Assembly: GCA_027886175.1 (NCBI GenBank)
Contig: JAJNNQ010000026.1
Coordinates: 17,762,001 to 17,826,000, forward strand
Length of the DNA stretch: 64,000 nt
DNA from: Phylloscopus collybita
Lineage: Eukaryota > Chordata > Aves > Passeriformes > Phylloscopidae
Reading direction: 5' to 3'
The translations under genes were made by a program, and so were the position numbers. The stretch's first letter is position 1; each line of letters begins with the position of its first letter. The notes under the pieces were generated by a model that was given only the letters and a program-made list of their open reading frames with translations, searched no databases and was not told the DNA's origin. This document shows positions 39,652-50,726 of the stretch, piece after piece.

Positions 39652-39698
39652 AAATCAAATCAAATCAAATCAAATCAAATCAAATCAAATCAAATCAA
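39652..39698. repeat. (AAATC)n microsatellite
   Basis: About nine perfect head-to-tail copies of the pentamer AAATC. The purity suggests a young, variable repeat. Confidence 0.95.
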
Positions 39699-40349
39699 AC
39701 ACAAACATGCAGAGCTCCCTTAGGCCAAGCTTACAGATAGTAAACCAGTAGAGAGCTTCAAACACTGATGGTAACAATCATTCTTAGATACTTTATTCGC
39801 TCAGAGATGTTGGGGTGCTACCAGAGCCAGACAACTGAAAACCAGATGGATTGTGAAGACTGCGCCAGGTCTTCTCAATATAAATTTCTGAATGAGCTGC
39901 TCCTTCTCACCAATATTTGGCAGACAGTACTTAGGGGGTTTTTATTTGCCACTGCTGTGAACCATAGAAAGGTTTTCTGAAGGCGATGGAATGCTGACCT
40001 CACTGAAGAAAGACCAGTTTTACCTTAGTTAATGAATAATAGTTGCCATTTTCTGTAATTGTTCCCCCCCTTTACTGTCACAAATGGTCTTACAATAACA
40101 ATCATAGTGCATAATCTGATGCAAGTGCTCTTAAAGAAATTTCTAGTAAAGGACTGCAGCCTCTGTGGGAGGTAACTGTCAGAATTATCTTAAACCACTA
40201 CCTGTCTTCCACTACAATAGAAAAGGCCTTTAATCGAAATAATCCTTTTTTCAAATGAACAACTTTTTTTTCCTCTCTGCAATTCACTCATCTTAAAAAA
40301 AGCACTATAGCTTTTGTGCATAACTTAATTCATTCTTCAAGACAAGTAC

Positions 40350-40800
40350 AAAATTTGTCACTGACATTTAGCGCCAGCCGTAGGCAATGGATAAAATGAA
40401 CTAGTTAGCAATTTAACCTGTAAAAAAAACAGAGTGGGATGAACAATTTTCTGCCATCAAAGCAAATGGCTAACATTTAGCAAGATTTTATTTTTATTTT
40501 TCAGCCCATCCCATCCTCAAGAAGAAAGAAGTCAGGCTAACATTTTTTCTAGGTCCTAAATCTTCCTCTCAGCCTATTTCTTTAATGGTTTAAAGTAAAT
40601 GACTATCCAGAGGATAATTAGGCACTGTGCTGTCGCATCGTGTCAGGTCACAGCTGGATTTAGTCAGCATTAACCTTTGGGGAGAATTGGAATATCAGTA
40701 TCATTTAAAATTAAAGACGTGTAAGCAGGCATTTCTGGAGATGTTAGAAAAGTAATTGTCTGTAAATTGTTTGACCTTGAGATTTAATTGCATGCACAAC
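40350..40800. promoter_or_regulatory. Possible conserved non-coding element
   Basis: Compared with its flanks this stretch has more CpG and dense transcription-factor-like words: GGATAATTAGG (homeobox core), CAGGTCACAGCTGG (nuclear-receptor half-site next to an E-box), CATTAACCTTTGG and TTTAATTGCATGCA. There is no open frame or repeat similarity. Such density is typical of developmental enhancers, but only an alignment can show conservation. Confidence 0.3.
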
Positions 40801-41179
40801 ACACATTCTAGCAAGAACCCTGGACTGTGTTCATTCTCTTTCACCTCCGTACCTCTCACTTTGCAGAACCCATTAAAGCTACCTGTGGATTTTTCTGTAA
40901 AATATTAAAGATTGTTTTATACTGAGAACAAAAGCTTTTAACCAAGACCTCTTACAAATAAAACTGTTAAATAGCTGTAGTATAGACCTCACCTATTTGA
41001 ATTTGAGTCTTTCTATAAACTTAGAAATGTTTATATATACATAGAAAATACTCCTGTTAAACAGCTATGCTTAATTTTTATTCCTTTTTTTTTTTTTTTA
41101 CTAACAAGTTTGCATATTATGCCTTACTCCCTTTTTCCCTAATGAGACAGCTTATGCTTTCAAAGTCCCTCAAGCTAGG

Positions 41180-41360
41180 CAAATCTCTCCACTGCTTCCA
41201 CTGTTAATAATGAAACTTCATAATTATACAAATCCAAGGTGGCCAATCAGCTTCTCCGGCTGAGCCTTCGGGTACCTCATGCATTATTTATGTGGCACTC
41301 GGGCCTGTGAACTCACTTTCTTATATTAGAAGCCTAATTAATATTTAATCACATGTAGAG
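41180..41360. promoter_or_regulatory. Possible conserved non-coding element
   Basis: The patch contains CATAATTATAC, GGCCAATCAGC (CCAAT box), CTCCGGCTGAGCC, CTTCGGGTACC, GCATTATTTATG and CCTAATTAATATTTAATC. Three CpGs and several homeobox and CCAAT words occur within 180 bp of otherwise CpG-poor DNA. No coding frame spans it. Inference from composition and motifs only. Confidence 0.33.
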
Positions 41361-42599
41361 GGGGCACACAAAGCTGTGCTAGTCCCCAAAAGAAGTGTAA
41401 GTAAAACTGTACACAGGTGCTCCTTTGCTTGTATACATGTGCATGCTGCAGTATGCACACTCAGACACGCACCCTAATTAGAAAAACAGATCAGGAATGA
41501 TGCAAATCTTTGAAGATCCTTACATATGCCAAAAAAAAAGACAAACATAGTTTTGATCCTGACTGCAAAACAGCTTTCTCAGGTGATGCTGAAACCATTT
41601 GAGACTCTCCAGGAAGATGTCAGCATATGAAGTCCAATGCCAAGGAAAACCTTGTAGGTTTCTTGGTTCTTTGGTATCTTTTTCTTCCTACAGACCTACA
41701 GACCTGTTCTACGTATTCCTGGGGACAAGCTCTTGATTCACACTGGCACTGTGTCATCTACTGCAAAGCAGTTGTTACCACAGTCCATGAGAAAAAGTAG
41801 TAATACCCACAAGTACACTCACATTTTGTGTTCATGTCATAATCGCCTCTTCCCTGGCACTGAAATACTGGATAATCCCAGCTGTCATCTTGCACAGCAA
41901 AGAAAGTTCTTGAAAAAACCTTAGTGAGAATGATGGTAATGATGTTGATGATGATGATGATTTAAGGTGTAGAAGATTACATTTGTTACTGAATTTTTTA
42001 TCTAGAAAATTTTCATGTCTGTTGGTGCTGAAATATTTTCATTCTTACGTATTATTGTGCTTCTACCTTCAAAATCCGAATATGCCTCTTGCTTCCTTTT
42101 TGTCTACACAGACTCTGATAGGTCACACTACATTAGGAAACCTTTTTGGAAGGAAGAGCAATCCACATATAGAAAACTCTGAGTACATGAATCAAAGGAG
42201 TAAAAAAAATCTGCCTTATCATTGTAAATTCCACTTAGCTTAATATAGTTTAATATTTTAAAAAATTACATCATATTTATACTATTATTTCAATCAACAT
42301 TTCCAAAGAAGCATTAACTTTTCTGAGGTATTATCTTCTCAAGACCACTTCAATCTCTCCCTGCCACTGTCCAAGCTTCCTCTTTGAAATTGCTTTGTAA
42401 AATTGATTTATATTTTCACTAGCATTGTCTCCTCCCCATAAACATCAGCAAGTGGGACTTATGGACCTCAATCTCCATCATTTGCTATTAAAGCATTAAT
42501 GTGTCCTTGAAATTAATTGATCTTATCAATATACAGAATGGCTATGATAACCAGAGCTGGAAAAACTCAATAAACTTTGGTTTGCTGAACAGAAGAGAA
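41361..42599. other. AT-rich DNA without a recognised gene
   Basis: A GAT trinucleotide run lies at about 41941-41961. No exon could be supported. Confidence 0.5.
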
Positions 42600-43104
42600 T
42601 TAGGAAGAAGGAGTGAGAACTCTGGGTGAGGAGACTGGTGAGGCAACACGTGGAATGCTGCAGTTTTGGGCTTTTCAGTACAAGATAGATGTGGAGCTAC
42701 TGGTCAGCGTGCAGTGAAGGGCCACTAAGGTGATGATGGGGCAGGGTATTTCTCTACAAGGAAAGGCTGAAAGAGCTTGGACTGTTTATCCCAGAGGAGA
42801 GAAGGCTCAGGGAACACATGAAGTTAGGAAATGGAAAAGAAGGGATCAAGCTCTTTTCAGTGGTGCCCCACGACAGGACAAGAAGCAATGGACACATATC
42901 CTGAACTGAACCACATCCTGAACACCAAGAAACACTCTTTTCACTGTGATAGTGACCAAGCACCTGCACAGGCCACCCAGACTGGTTGTGGAATCTCCAT
43001 TCTTGGAGATATTGACTATCTTCGTGGGCAACTGAGTCTGTGTTGAGGTGAGGGGCTGGACTAGATGACCCCCAGGGATTCCTCCCAACCTCAATCATGC
43101 ACTA
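42600..43104 (+). mobile_element. CR1 LINE fragment, 3' part, plus orientation
   Basis: About 500 bp follow the end of avian CR1 ORF2 and its 3' UTR: CTGCAGTTTTGGGC, GTGCAGTGAAGGGCCACTAA, AGGAAAGGCTGAAAGAGCTT and GACTGTTTATCCCAGAGGAG. The element closes with GGGGCTGGACTAGATGACCC and the final TCCCAACCTCAATCATGC. The reading frame is broken by indels. The overlapping minus-strand frames (up to 114 codons) are antisense readings. The element is truncated at its 5' end, as is usual for CR1. Confidence 0.92.
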
Positions 43105-44400
43105 AGCCTGCAAATTGTGTAGAAATAACAACAATAAAAAAGTAAAATTTCTGCCCAATATTTGGTATTTTCTGGTATGTTTTATTTTTATTTTATCATT
43201 TCCAAAGACATTTACACATCAAAAGATTTAAAGATAAATTTCTGTTTTGCTGGGATATTTCATTTTGAAGAAAACACTGTGCAAATTTCCTTTACCATAC
43301 TGAATGAAGTGTGCTACACAAATAAGAAATATCGTAGTGGTTAAGCAATAAAGTACAAAAATCATTACAATGACCATTCAAATGAAGCAATCTTTTCTTC
43401 TCTTTTTAGTCCAACTTCTCTCTTAAAATCTGTGTTCCACAGCTTAAATTTGTCATTATATCAACTTACAAAGTAAAGCAGCCTATCAAGGCAGCCCCAA
43501 AACTAATCTGGATCTCAGAAGTGCAATTTTGTCTCTAAAAACATTTTAAAATATGCAGAAAACTGTATAACTTCAAATGCCCTGACATCAAAATTCCTAA
43601 AATCACACTGTTCTTAAGAAACCATGCACCTTCTAGAGTAAAATGATAGAAATAAATAACTTGGCCCACCATGTAGTCCATACATACACAGAACCCATGT
43701 AATATATGCAGACACAATGTATTGACATCAGTTTGCTAAACACCTCTGGCAATCAAAAAAATAGACATTCATATATTAGCTTACTAATGTTTTAAATTAA
43801 GACAAATTCAAATTTATCTTGGCCTTTTTTTTTCTCCTTTCAGGAAAAAAAAACCCTCCGAAAAACAGTGAGGCATTAAATGTAAGACAGAAATCCAGTA
43901 CTAAGCATCTGGAAAATTTATAGAGTTTAGCAATCTTTTTCCAGTCCTATAGTCCCAGAGGTACATGAACTGAGAAGAAACATTTGTTGTAGTTCCAGGG
44001 AGAGTTGGAAATTTCATAATTTTATTTAAGGTGTGATCATAAAAAAATTTTTAAAAACCAAACAAACAAACAAAAACCCAAACAAAACAACCAAACAAAC
44101 AAACAAAAAACCCACCAAAAACACTAGCAACCATGTTTATACTATTTCCTTACAATGACAGGTATCCAGAATTTGAAATTCTGAAATTTAATGGGGAATG
44201 TTCCTTCATTAACAAGACCTGGCTGAATTGCAGTAATTTTGCCTTTTTCATTCATCTTTCTTTTGCACTGTAATTACTATTATAATATCAGACCAGGTAA
44301 GATAAGGGACAGACAGAAAACAGATGACTTTTTTCAAAAGCCATTAAAAAGTGGGTTGTTTCGGCAGTAATGTGAAAATATATTTTTTCATATATTTCCA
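43105..44400. other. AT-rich DNA with a CAAA-rich tract
   Basis: A CAAA/CCAAA low-complexity run lies at about 44055-44120. No gene is recognised. Confidence 0.55.
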
Positions 44401-44530
44401 CATTGTGTTTTTTTCTATCTATTTTTAACATATATTTTAATATATATAATATAATATATAACATAATACATATATTTATATATAAAATTATTTTTATATA
44501 ATATATTATTTTATATCTATTTTTATATCT
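44401..44530. repeat. AT-rich low-complexity island
   Basis: About 130 bases almost without G or C, built of TATA, ATATTT and TTTTATAT words. It could unwind easily, but no function can be read. Confidence 0.8.
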
Positions 44531-44538
44531 AGGATCAT

Positions 44539-44570
44539 TTGTTTACATATTTGATCACATATGTAAACAA
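44539..44570. promoter_or_regulatory. Perfect inverted repeat containing two forkhead-type motifs
   Basis: Arms TTGTTTACATAT (44539-44550) and ATATGTAAACAA (44559-44570) are exact reverse complements around the 8-base loop TTGATCAC. Each arm holds TGTTTAC, a forkhead (FOX) core, so the two sites face each other. It lies beside the AT-rich island. The palindrome is seen directly; factor binding is inferred. Confidence 0.5.
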
Positions 44571-46046
44571 GTGAAAAACAATGAAAGCTCATTCTGCCAT
44601 ATTGTCTTAAAAACCTTGATGGTCTTTTCAAATCATCACTTATTCATCAGCTGTGTTAACAAACAGCACCACCCAAGTTGTGCTTTTCCCCAGTTGCTAC
44701 TATTTTAGACTTCAGTGTGAAATCTCAAAGTGAGGGATTGTTCCTCACTTTGCCAAAAATGAAACAAGAAGACTTTCTGGACACTTCAGTAGCATCACAG
44801 GATGGCAGAGAGACAAGTAACAGAAGTATCTGTCACAGTTCCAGAGCCCTCCTCCTTCTAAAAACATCCTAGATTTTCTTGCACATCAGTCCAAGGCAAA
44901 GGAATTACCTCTACTAATAATCAAAACCCATAACAAATATATTTTTTACCCCCATTTAAAAAGCTTGGTATATGAACCACACATGGAGAAAATAAATTTT
45001 AAAGTAGCAATTTAAGTGTAAGATATTATTTCTATATAAATAAAAGCAGTAGAGCAGGGTGGGGGAGAATGAGGACAAATGCCCATCCCTCCACTTACTC
45101 TGAGAAAATATGCTACAGTTGTGCTTTAAAACTTAAAAGTGAAATAACCAATTCAAAAAAATTGCCCATAGAGTTAGGTCATGTAAATTAACAGTCATTC
45201 TTGAATGAGATCTATTAAACCCATATCCAGCTCAGCAAGAAGCACTTCCATAGTTTCCTTAGATTTTGTGTACTTTGAATTTTAAAGGTACAATAATATA
45301 GAAGGGATATATCATAAAAAATCAGTAATATATACACTGAGAAACATTATGTTATACCTGCTCTGCTTACAGCTTGCAAAATATCCAGGGAAGCTTAATA
45401 AGGAAAATACAGACTTTGGGAAACAGAACTGATCATGAAATCACTAAAAACTTCTCTGGATTGGAAAAGGAAATTTAAAATAAAAAAAGAATCAAAGAGA
45501 AAGAGCAATTAAAAAAAAAAAAAGAGGAGAAGAAAGAAAATATATGGAGAGAAATATGAAACTAACCTTGCTAGCAGTCAAAATGTCATTCAACATTCTT
45601 GCTTTCATTTCTAGAAAGTATCTGTATTAAACCCATTTTTATTAAAAGTGGGGTTTGCTGCCCAGCTTGACTTTACCTTCTGAATACATATATATATATA
45701 CACAGACATACAATCAATTTTTGACTCATGATCAGAATAATTCATTTCAAATCTTCATTTTTTTAAATCCAAGACTTGCTTGGAGTTTCTATACAAGTTT
45801 AGGAATATTAAGACCTTGAATTTCACTGCAGGTGTTCCCAGTGTTCCAAGAACAAATTCATAGATACAATACTCAAACATCATGTATCTTTTATACCATA
45901 TTTTCCAGAGTTTTGCTGATGAGAAATAAATATCCAATATATTTAGGAATAATTGTTGAAAATTAAATTTGTAACATACCTGCATTTATATACTTAGATA
46001 AGTATATACAGGCATTGTGTATGTGTATTTATGATTACATTTATGA

Positions 46047-46047
<1 letters not shown>
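44571..46047. other. AT-rich DNA without a recognised gene
   Basis: A short (TA)n/(CA) run lies near 45688-45705. No exon could be supported. Confidence 0.5.

Positions 46048-46079
<32 letters not shown>
46048..46079. repeat. (TA)n microsatellite
   Basis: Sixteen TA units are followed by a short mixed ACATATGTGTGTATG stretch. Confidence 0.95.
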
Positions 46080-46084
<5 letters not shown>

Positions 46085-47233
46085 GTGTGTATGCATTTAC
46101 CAGTCTTCAAAACTCATCCAGCAATTAAACAGAGGACTTTAAGCAATTCATGCATAAGTAATATAATTATCAGTAAGCTTCATTTCCACCAGTCTCCAGC
46201 TTTCCTAGTTTCACTGAGATGCATATTCACCATTATATAAAACTTTTACTAATCCAAATTGAAAAGAAAATCCACCCATAGAAAATCGTGACGTTTCTTT
46301 TACCTGACTTTTGTAAGAAAATTGGTGCTCACTTTAAAATCACAGCTAAGAACTCCCAATTGAAACTATTTGTGTAAGTCCTTACTTCTTCAAATAAACA
46401 GAGCATAAACTGATTTTAGGTATAGCTTCTCCAGTGTTTCTTGATGTTTTTGTATCTGCACAGGAACAAAGTAGAAAATAGGATACCAAAAATAGCACTT
46501 TAGAGGGCTAGAAGATGAAGATAAAATTTGCAATTTTTCCACTTTGTTTCCATGTGAGTCTCTCACAGTTGAAGTACTGGTCATATTTGCTATGGGTACA
46601 TTTGCATAGAAAAAATTATTCTAGTGTACCTTGAAAGTCAATGTGAGGTTTTCTGTTGTCTTCACTGAGGTAAGGATGAGGCCCTATACAGCCAAAAAAA
46701 AAAAAGAAATAGTGTTCTTGATGAGCCACAGTTGGTGTACAGGCACTACCTTTTCAAGTTTACTCTTTTCATTTAGCCTAGAGAAATGCTAGAAAGTATT
46801 TCTTCTCTACAACCTCTGTCTTAAATAGTGGGGCAGGAAATGAGAATGAAACTGAAGTAGCTGGCACTATATCCCCTGTTTCTGCCACCTAGCAGTACCA
46901 TGAACAGCCCTTTTTGCAGTAGAGAAGACTTGTGTGCAAGTCTATATTACAACAGTGGTAAAAACAAAGAAATTGAGCTGACTTAAATTTCAACTGAGTG
47001 AGATAATCCTAATATACATTTGATTCTAATGTCTATCTCTGATATATAACTATATGTAGTATCTGCTGGCTTCTGTAATCTGTACTAAGTGCATTGTTAT
47101 CACCTAGAAATGCAAAACTTACAACTAAAGTAAGCACTTCTTTGCAAAATATTTTGATTAGGTTAGAACTGGTGAGATTCTCCTACATGCCAGGGGTATC
47201 TTCACAGTTTCTAATGAGTGTTTTGATTTACAG
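46080..47233. other. AT-rich DNA without a recognised gene
   Basis: A minus-strand segment around 46386-46465 has a very good acceptor (TTGTTCCTGTGCAG) and a GTAAGG donor, but its natural frame stops just before the donor. Not annotated as an exon. Confidence 0.45.
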
Positions 47234-47311
47234 AAACTTCAAGTCAGTGGTTTTAGGTTTGGGAGAAATTAAAACAGTAAGTTTCAAAAAACCTCTTCAC
47301 TATTTTCATCG
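47234..47311 (+). other. Weak candidate plus-strand exon
   Basis: A TTTTGATTTACAG acceptor at 47233 is followed by an open frame (N-F-K-S-V-V-L-G-L-G-E-I-K and on) and two possible donors: GTAAGT after 47276 and GTAAGT after 47311. No protein family is recognised and no partner exon was found, so this may be a chance pseudo-exon. Confidence 0.15.
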
Positions 47312-50001
47312 GTAAGTTAGAGCTGGTACAGAATGTGAAATGAAATACTATTGCAACCAATGTCAAAAGTTTACCATTTTGGATTTCATACACTAAATGT
47401 CATTCAAGAGTGTACTCCAGTGTGATGCCTAATTGGTAGCCTTTTTCACACTTGCAATGTTCCTACTTTGTTGCCAAGCATCCGCATATTAATGAGTAAC
47501 ACCATTTAATGAGAGAAAAAAATTCCAATGCAGCATACTTAACTCACTGCCTTTATCCACTGTATCATAGTAAAAGTGAACTCTGATGCCAAAGGGAAGT
47601 TAGGTCTTTAAACTGCAACTCGAAATTGCAGCTAACATGCTGAAGCAAGGATGTCACAGTTATACATAATTACCATTTCTACAGGAGTTTGTTTCCTGTG
47701 GTGACAGTAGCATATTTAAAAGATAGCGTTTTCAGTCTTTGATGTCACTTTTCTCATACAAAACTGTTTTTTCACCAAGAGCCCTATTCAGAAGTCCAGC
47801 CTTATCCAGTAAAGCACTTAAGGATATGTCTAGATCCCATTTAACTTAGGCACAAGGCAAAAATCCTTGATTAGGATTTTTTTTTCTGAAAAAGGATTGA
47901 ACTCAAGTATGTGTTTCAAACACTTTGTCATATGGGAACCTAAAATAGAAGCCAAACTCCTAACTGCAATACTAATACTCCTGACTACCTAGGAATTTTA
48001 GTCACAACAAATTTTATCATGTTTTACAGGTTTATTTTTCCAAATAATATTTTAGTATCATCTTGTCTTATCACATAGCACATGCTGTAAGCTTATTAGA
48101 AGCCAACAAAAAGTTTGAAAAAATATTAAGCTTAATCATATTTGAATCTTTAATACTTTACCAGTGCTCCTCATGGCTTAAAGACCATAAGCTTTAAATA
48201 CCACAGAAGCGCTTTTTTTTCCACATTTGAACTAAGAATGCTTAGAAAGGTATCTTCTTATAGAATAGGTTGTAAAATGGAAATTCACAGGAGGAAAACC
48301 CTTCATATGACTCCTGCATTTTTCTCTCCATCTTTTGCTTTTTCTTATTCCTAATCACTGTAATAAAAAAGGTGTTTTCCTAGATAAATATTACAGAACA
48401 AAGAATACAGTGTAACTTCCTCTGTTATGCTACCAAATATCTTCCCATCAACATAGCTATAAATAGTGCCCTGATTATATGGCAACCGAAACTGTCACCT
48501 GTTCCCCTTGTACAAAGTACCTCCATGCTACTCAAACCCTGAAAAAACCCTTTTTTGCAACCCTGTCATTGAAGACACCCTTCGAAGACTGTCTAATACC
48601 ACAGTGTTGTTTGTTAGGCTTTTTTTATTAACATCCTCAATACAACAGTCTGGGGCAATTTTAATGTTTATACATGAAGGGGAGCACACTGGGAAGGTTG
48701 TGGCATTGTCATTCCAACAGAAAACTGGGTGCAGTTTTCCTGGGGGCCCTTCAGTGATTTCCATGCCTGGAGTAGATCATAGTGGCTACTGAAGTACATG
48801 TAATGCACTGCCTCTTCTTCATAAGCTCATTACATTTTCTCTCTTAGGATAATTTCTTACAGCTACAGCACAGAAAAGAAAATTTAGAAATGTTTTTTTT
48901 CCATTTCTCACTGGGCCTCAGACTTCCTATGTGGATCTTGAACAAATTGTTTTACTTACTCTACCTCTGCTTTTCACATCTGAGAAGTAGAGATAAAAGC
49001 AAAAGGAGCACTTCAAGGCTTAATTCATTAAAATTGGCAAAGAACTTTCAGGTCAATGAATGGAGGCTGCAACAGATTAACATATTAAAAGTTTTAATAA
49101 TTTATTTGTGATCTGCTTCAACTGATGCAATATGCTTCTAGACTAGAAGAAACAGAAAAATTTAACACTGTGTCACTGGTATACATGCCCGGTTTTGCAG
49201 ACCAGTAAATGTAAATGAAAGATATTGATGTGTTTCTTCTATTTGGGCTGTGTCCCAGGGTACTAACACACATCTTAGGAATAACCTTCTTTCAACAGAA
49301 AGTTAAAATAAAGGTAGATGTAATATAAATACACACTTCATGTTTATACACACATACACAGTACATACACAGAAAATATGTACATTGAGATACTACTCCA
49401 AGGGCAGAAAAATATTTTTCCTTTATTGTGTTACAAGGCCATAATTTCTCAAGTTCAGTTGTAAATGCTGTAGAAATGCTCTGGAAAAAAATGCCTGTAA
49501 TTAGCAAATATATGATTTTATGTAAGATCCTTTGTTTAATATATGTCTTCATATTAATACACTGCGATTAAAAGAAAATAAAACAGGAGAGGAAGAGAAG
49601 ACATATTTTTATTTTTTTAAAATAATAAAATCTGCTTTATTCCAATAGCATTTTTCCTCTGGATTTTTTCCTTTTAAAAATAAAAATTCCATTTTCCTGT
49701 CTGAATTCAAAATGATTGACTGGAGCACAATATTAAGTAATAAATAAAACAGTCCCAGTGGCTGAAAGACTCTTGAATAAAGAGAAAATTATTTTTGGAT
49801 TTTCCTTCTGATCAGATATGAAATATTCTGAAACGCCACCTCTATAATTTGATAAAAAGCTTGATATCCCCAAATGAAAATAGGATTCAGCACTTTCATT
49901 TTTCTGTCTCTAAAGGAACCTCTAGGTAAACTGATTTTAAAAAAATGAAAATCTCAAGCATAAAGGTGGGAGTAATGAAGCAAGTTTAAATATGCGCTGA
50001 C
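47312..50001. other. AT-rich DNA without a recognised gene
   Basis: A GC-richer patch at about 48500-48790 is open on both strands (94 and 78 codons). It matches no family I know and may be part of an unrecognised repeat. If the exon at 50002 is real, this is intron. Confidence 0.45.
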
Positions 50002-50175
50002 CTTTGAAATGAACTGCATTCCATGTTGTTTGGCCAAGAAGCTGGCTGTGTTGCTGTCTCCATCAATTTCCACAGCATAAAAGATGTGGGTTTTGGAGCT
50101 GCCCTGCTCTCTGGTGGATGTTGATAGGCATCGCTGCAAATACACCAGTGCTGAGAGTAACAGCCATATGTTCAT
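50002..50175 (-). CDS. First coding exon of a proprotein-convertase-like gene (partial)
   Basis: On the minus strand a CTTTTTAATATTTCAG acceptor (AG at 50181-50180) precedes AGCAATG. An in-frame TAA lies just upstream of the ATG at 50175. The exon encodes 58 residues and stops at a GTCAGC donor in phase 0. Residues 1-17 (MNIWLLLSALVYLQRC) form a secretory signal peptide. Residues 30-58 contain Y-A-V-E-I-D-G, then A-S-F-L-A-K-Q-H-G-M. This follows, without gaps over about 26 positions, the furin/PCSK pro-domain pattern W-A-V-x-I-x-G-G...A...A-x-x-x-G. As I recall, PCSK genes also end their first coding exon at this position (after ...G-Q). Such pro-domains fold and inhibit subtilisin-like proteases of the secretory pathway. 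The sequence differs from every convertase I know, and no catalytic Asp, His or Ser exon occurs in the window. GC content is well above the flanks. It could instead be another secreted protein. Confidence 0.5.
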
Positions 50176-50683
50176 TGCTCTGAAATATTAAAAAGAAATC
50201 CACAGGGGATAAAAGTGTAAGCATCTTATTTTTTTTGTTGTTGTTGTTCACAGTGAGGATTTACCCAGAGGTGGTTGTATTTTATTTTCCTCTTCTTTGG
50301 ATAAAAAATATAAAGTTCTAGAATTTCTTTTAATTTAGTTTCAATATTAAACTAAAAAGATAAAAGCAAAACAAAACATTATTTTGGGAATCTAAGAGGC
50401 TTATTCTGTTTGACAGTATCTAAAAGCAAAGTGATATTGTGTCATACGATTCTATTCGTAAAAATTCAAAAATTAAAACAGAAACTACTTTGCAGCTTTA
50501 CTTACATGATTATTTTCTTTTTCCACTCTTCTTTTATTATTCAGATTTGACTAGTGGTTTGTCAATCTCAAGCTGTTCACTAGACCTGAAGGTCAAATGG
50601 CATTCTCTGAAAAAATTCAGTGTTCAATATCAAAATGGAAGATGACCACTTAAATGTATAGCAATTTTAAGAACAATGACTAA

Positions 50684-50726
50684 TCTAAATATCTAAATAT
50701 CTAAATATCTAAATATCTAAATATCT
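50684..50726. repeat. (TCTAAATA)n minisatellite
   Basis: About five perfect head-to-tail copies of an 8-bp unit. Confidence 0.95.

Noticed and set aside
42754..43098. Minus-strand frames of 114 and 82 codons
   Set aside because: They are antisense readings of a CR1 LINE fragment.
46386..46465. Minus-strand cassette with excellent acceptor and donor
   Set aside because: The most protein-like frame reaches a stop just before the donor; the other open frame is not recognisable and fits no neighbour.
48508..48792. Overlapping plus and minus frames in a GC-richer patch
   Set aside because: Neither translation resembles a known family and there is no clear exon border; possibly an unrecognised repeat.
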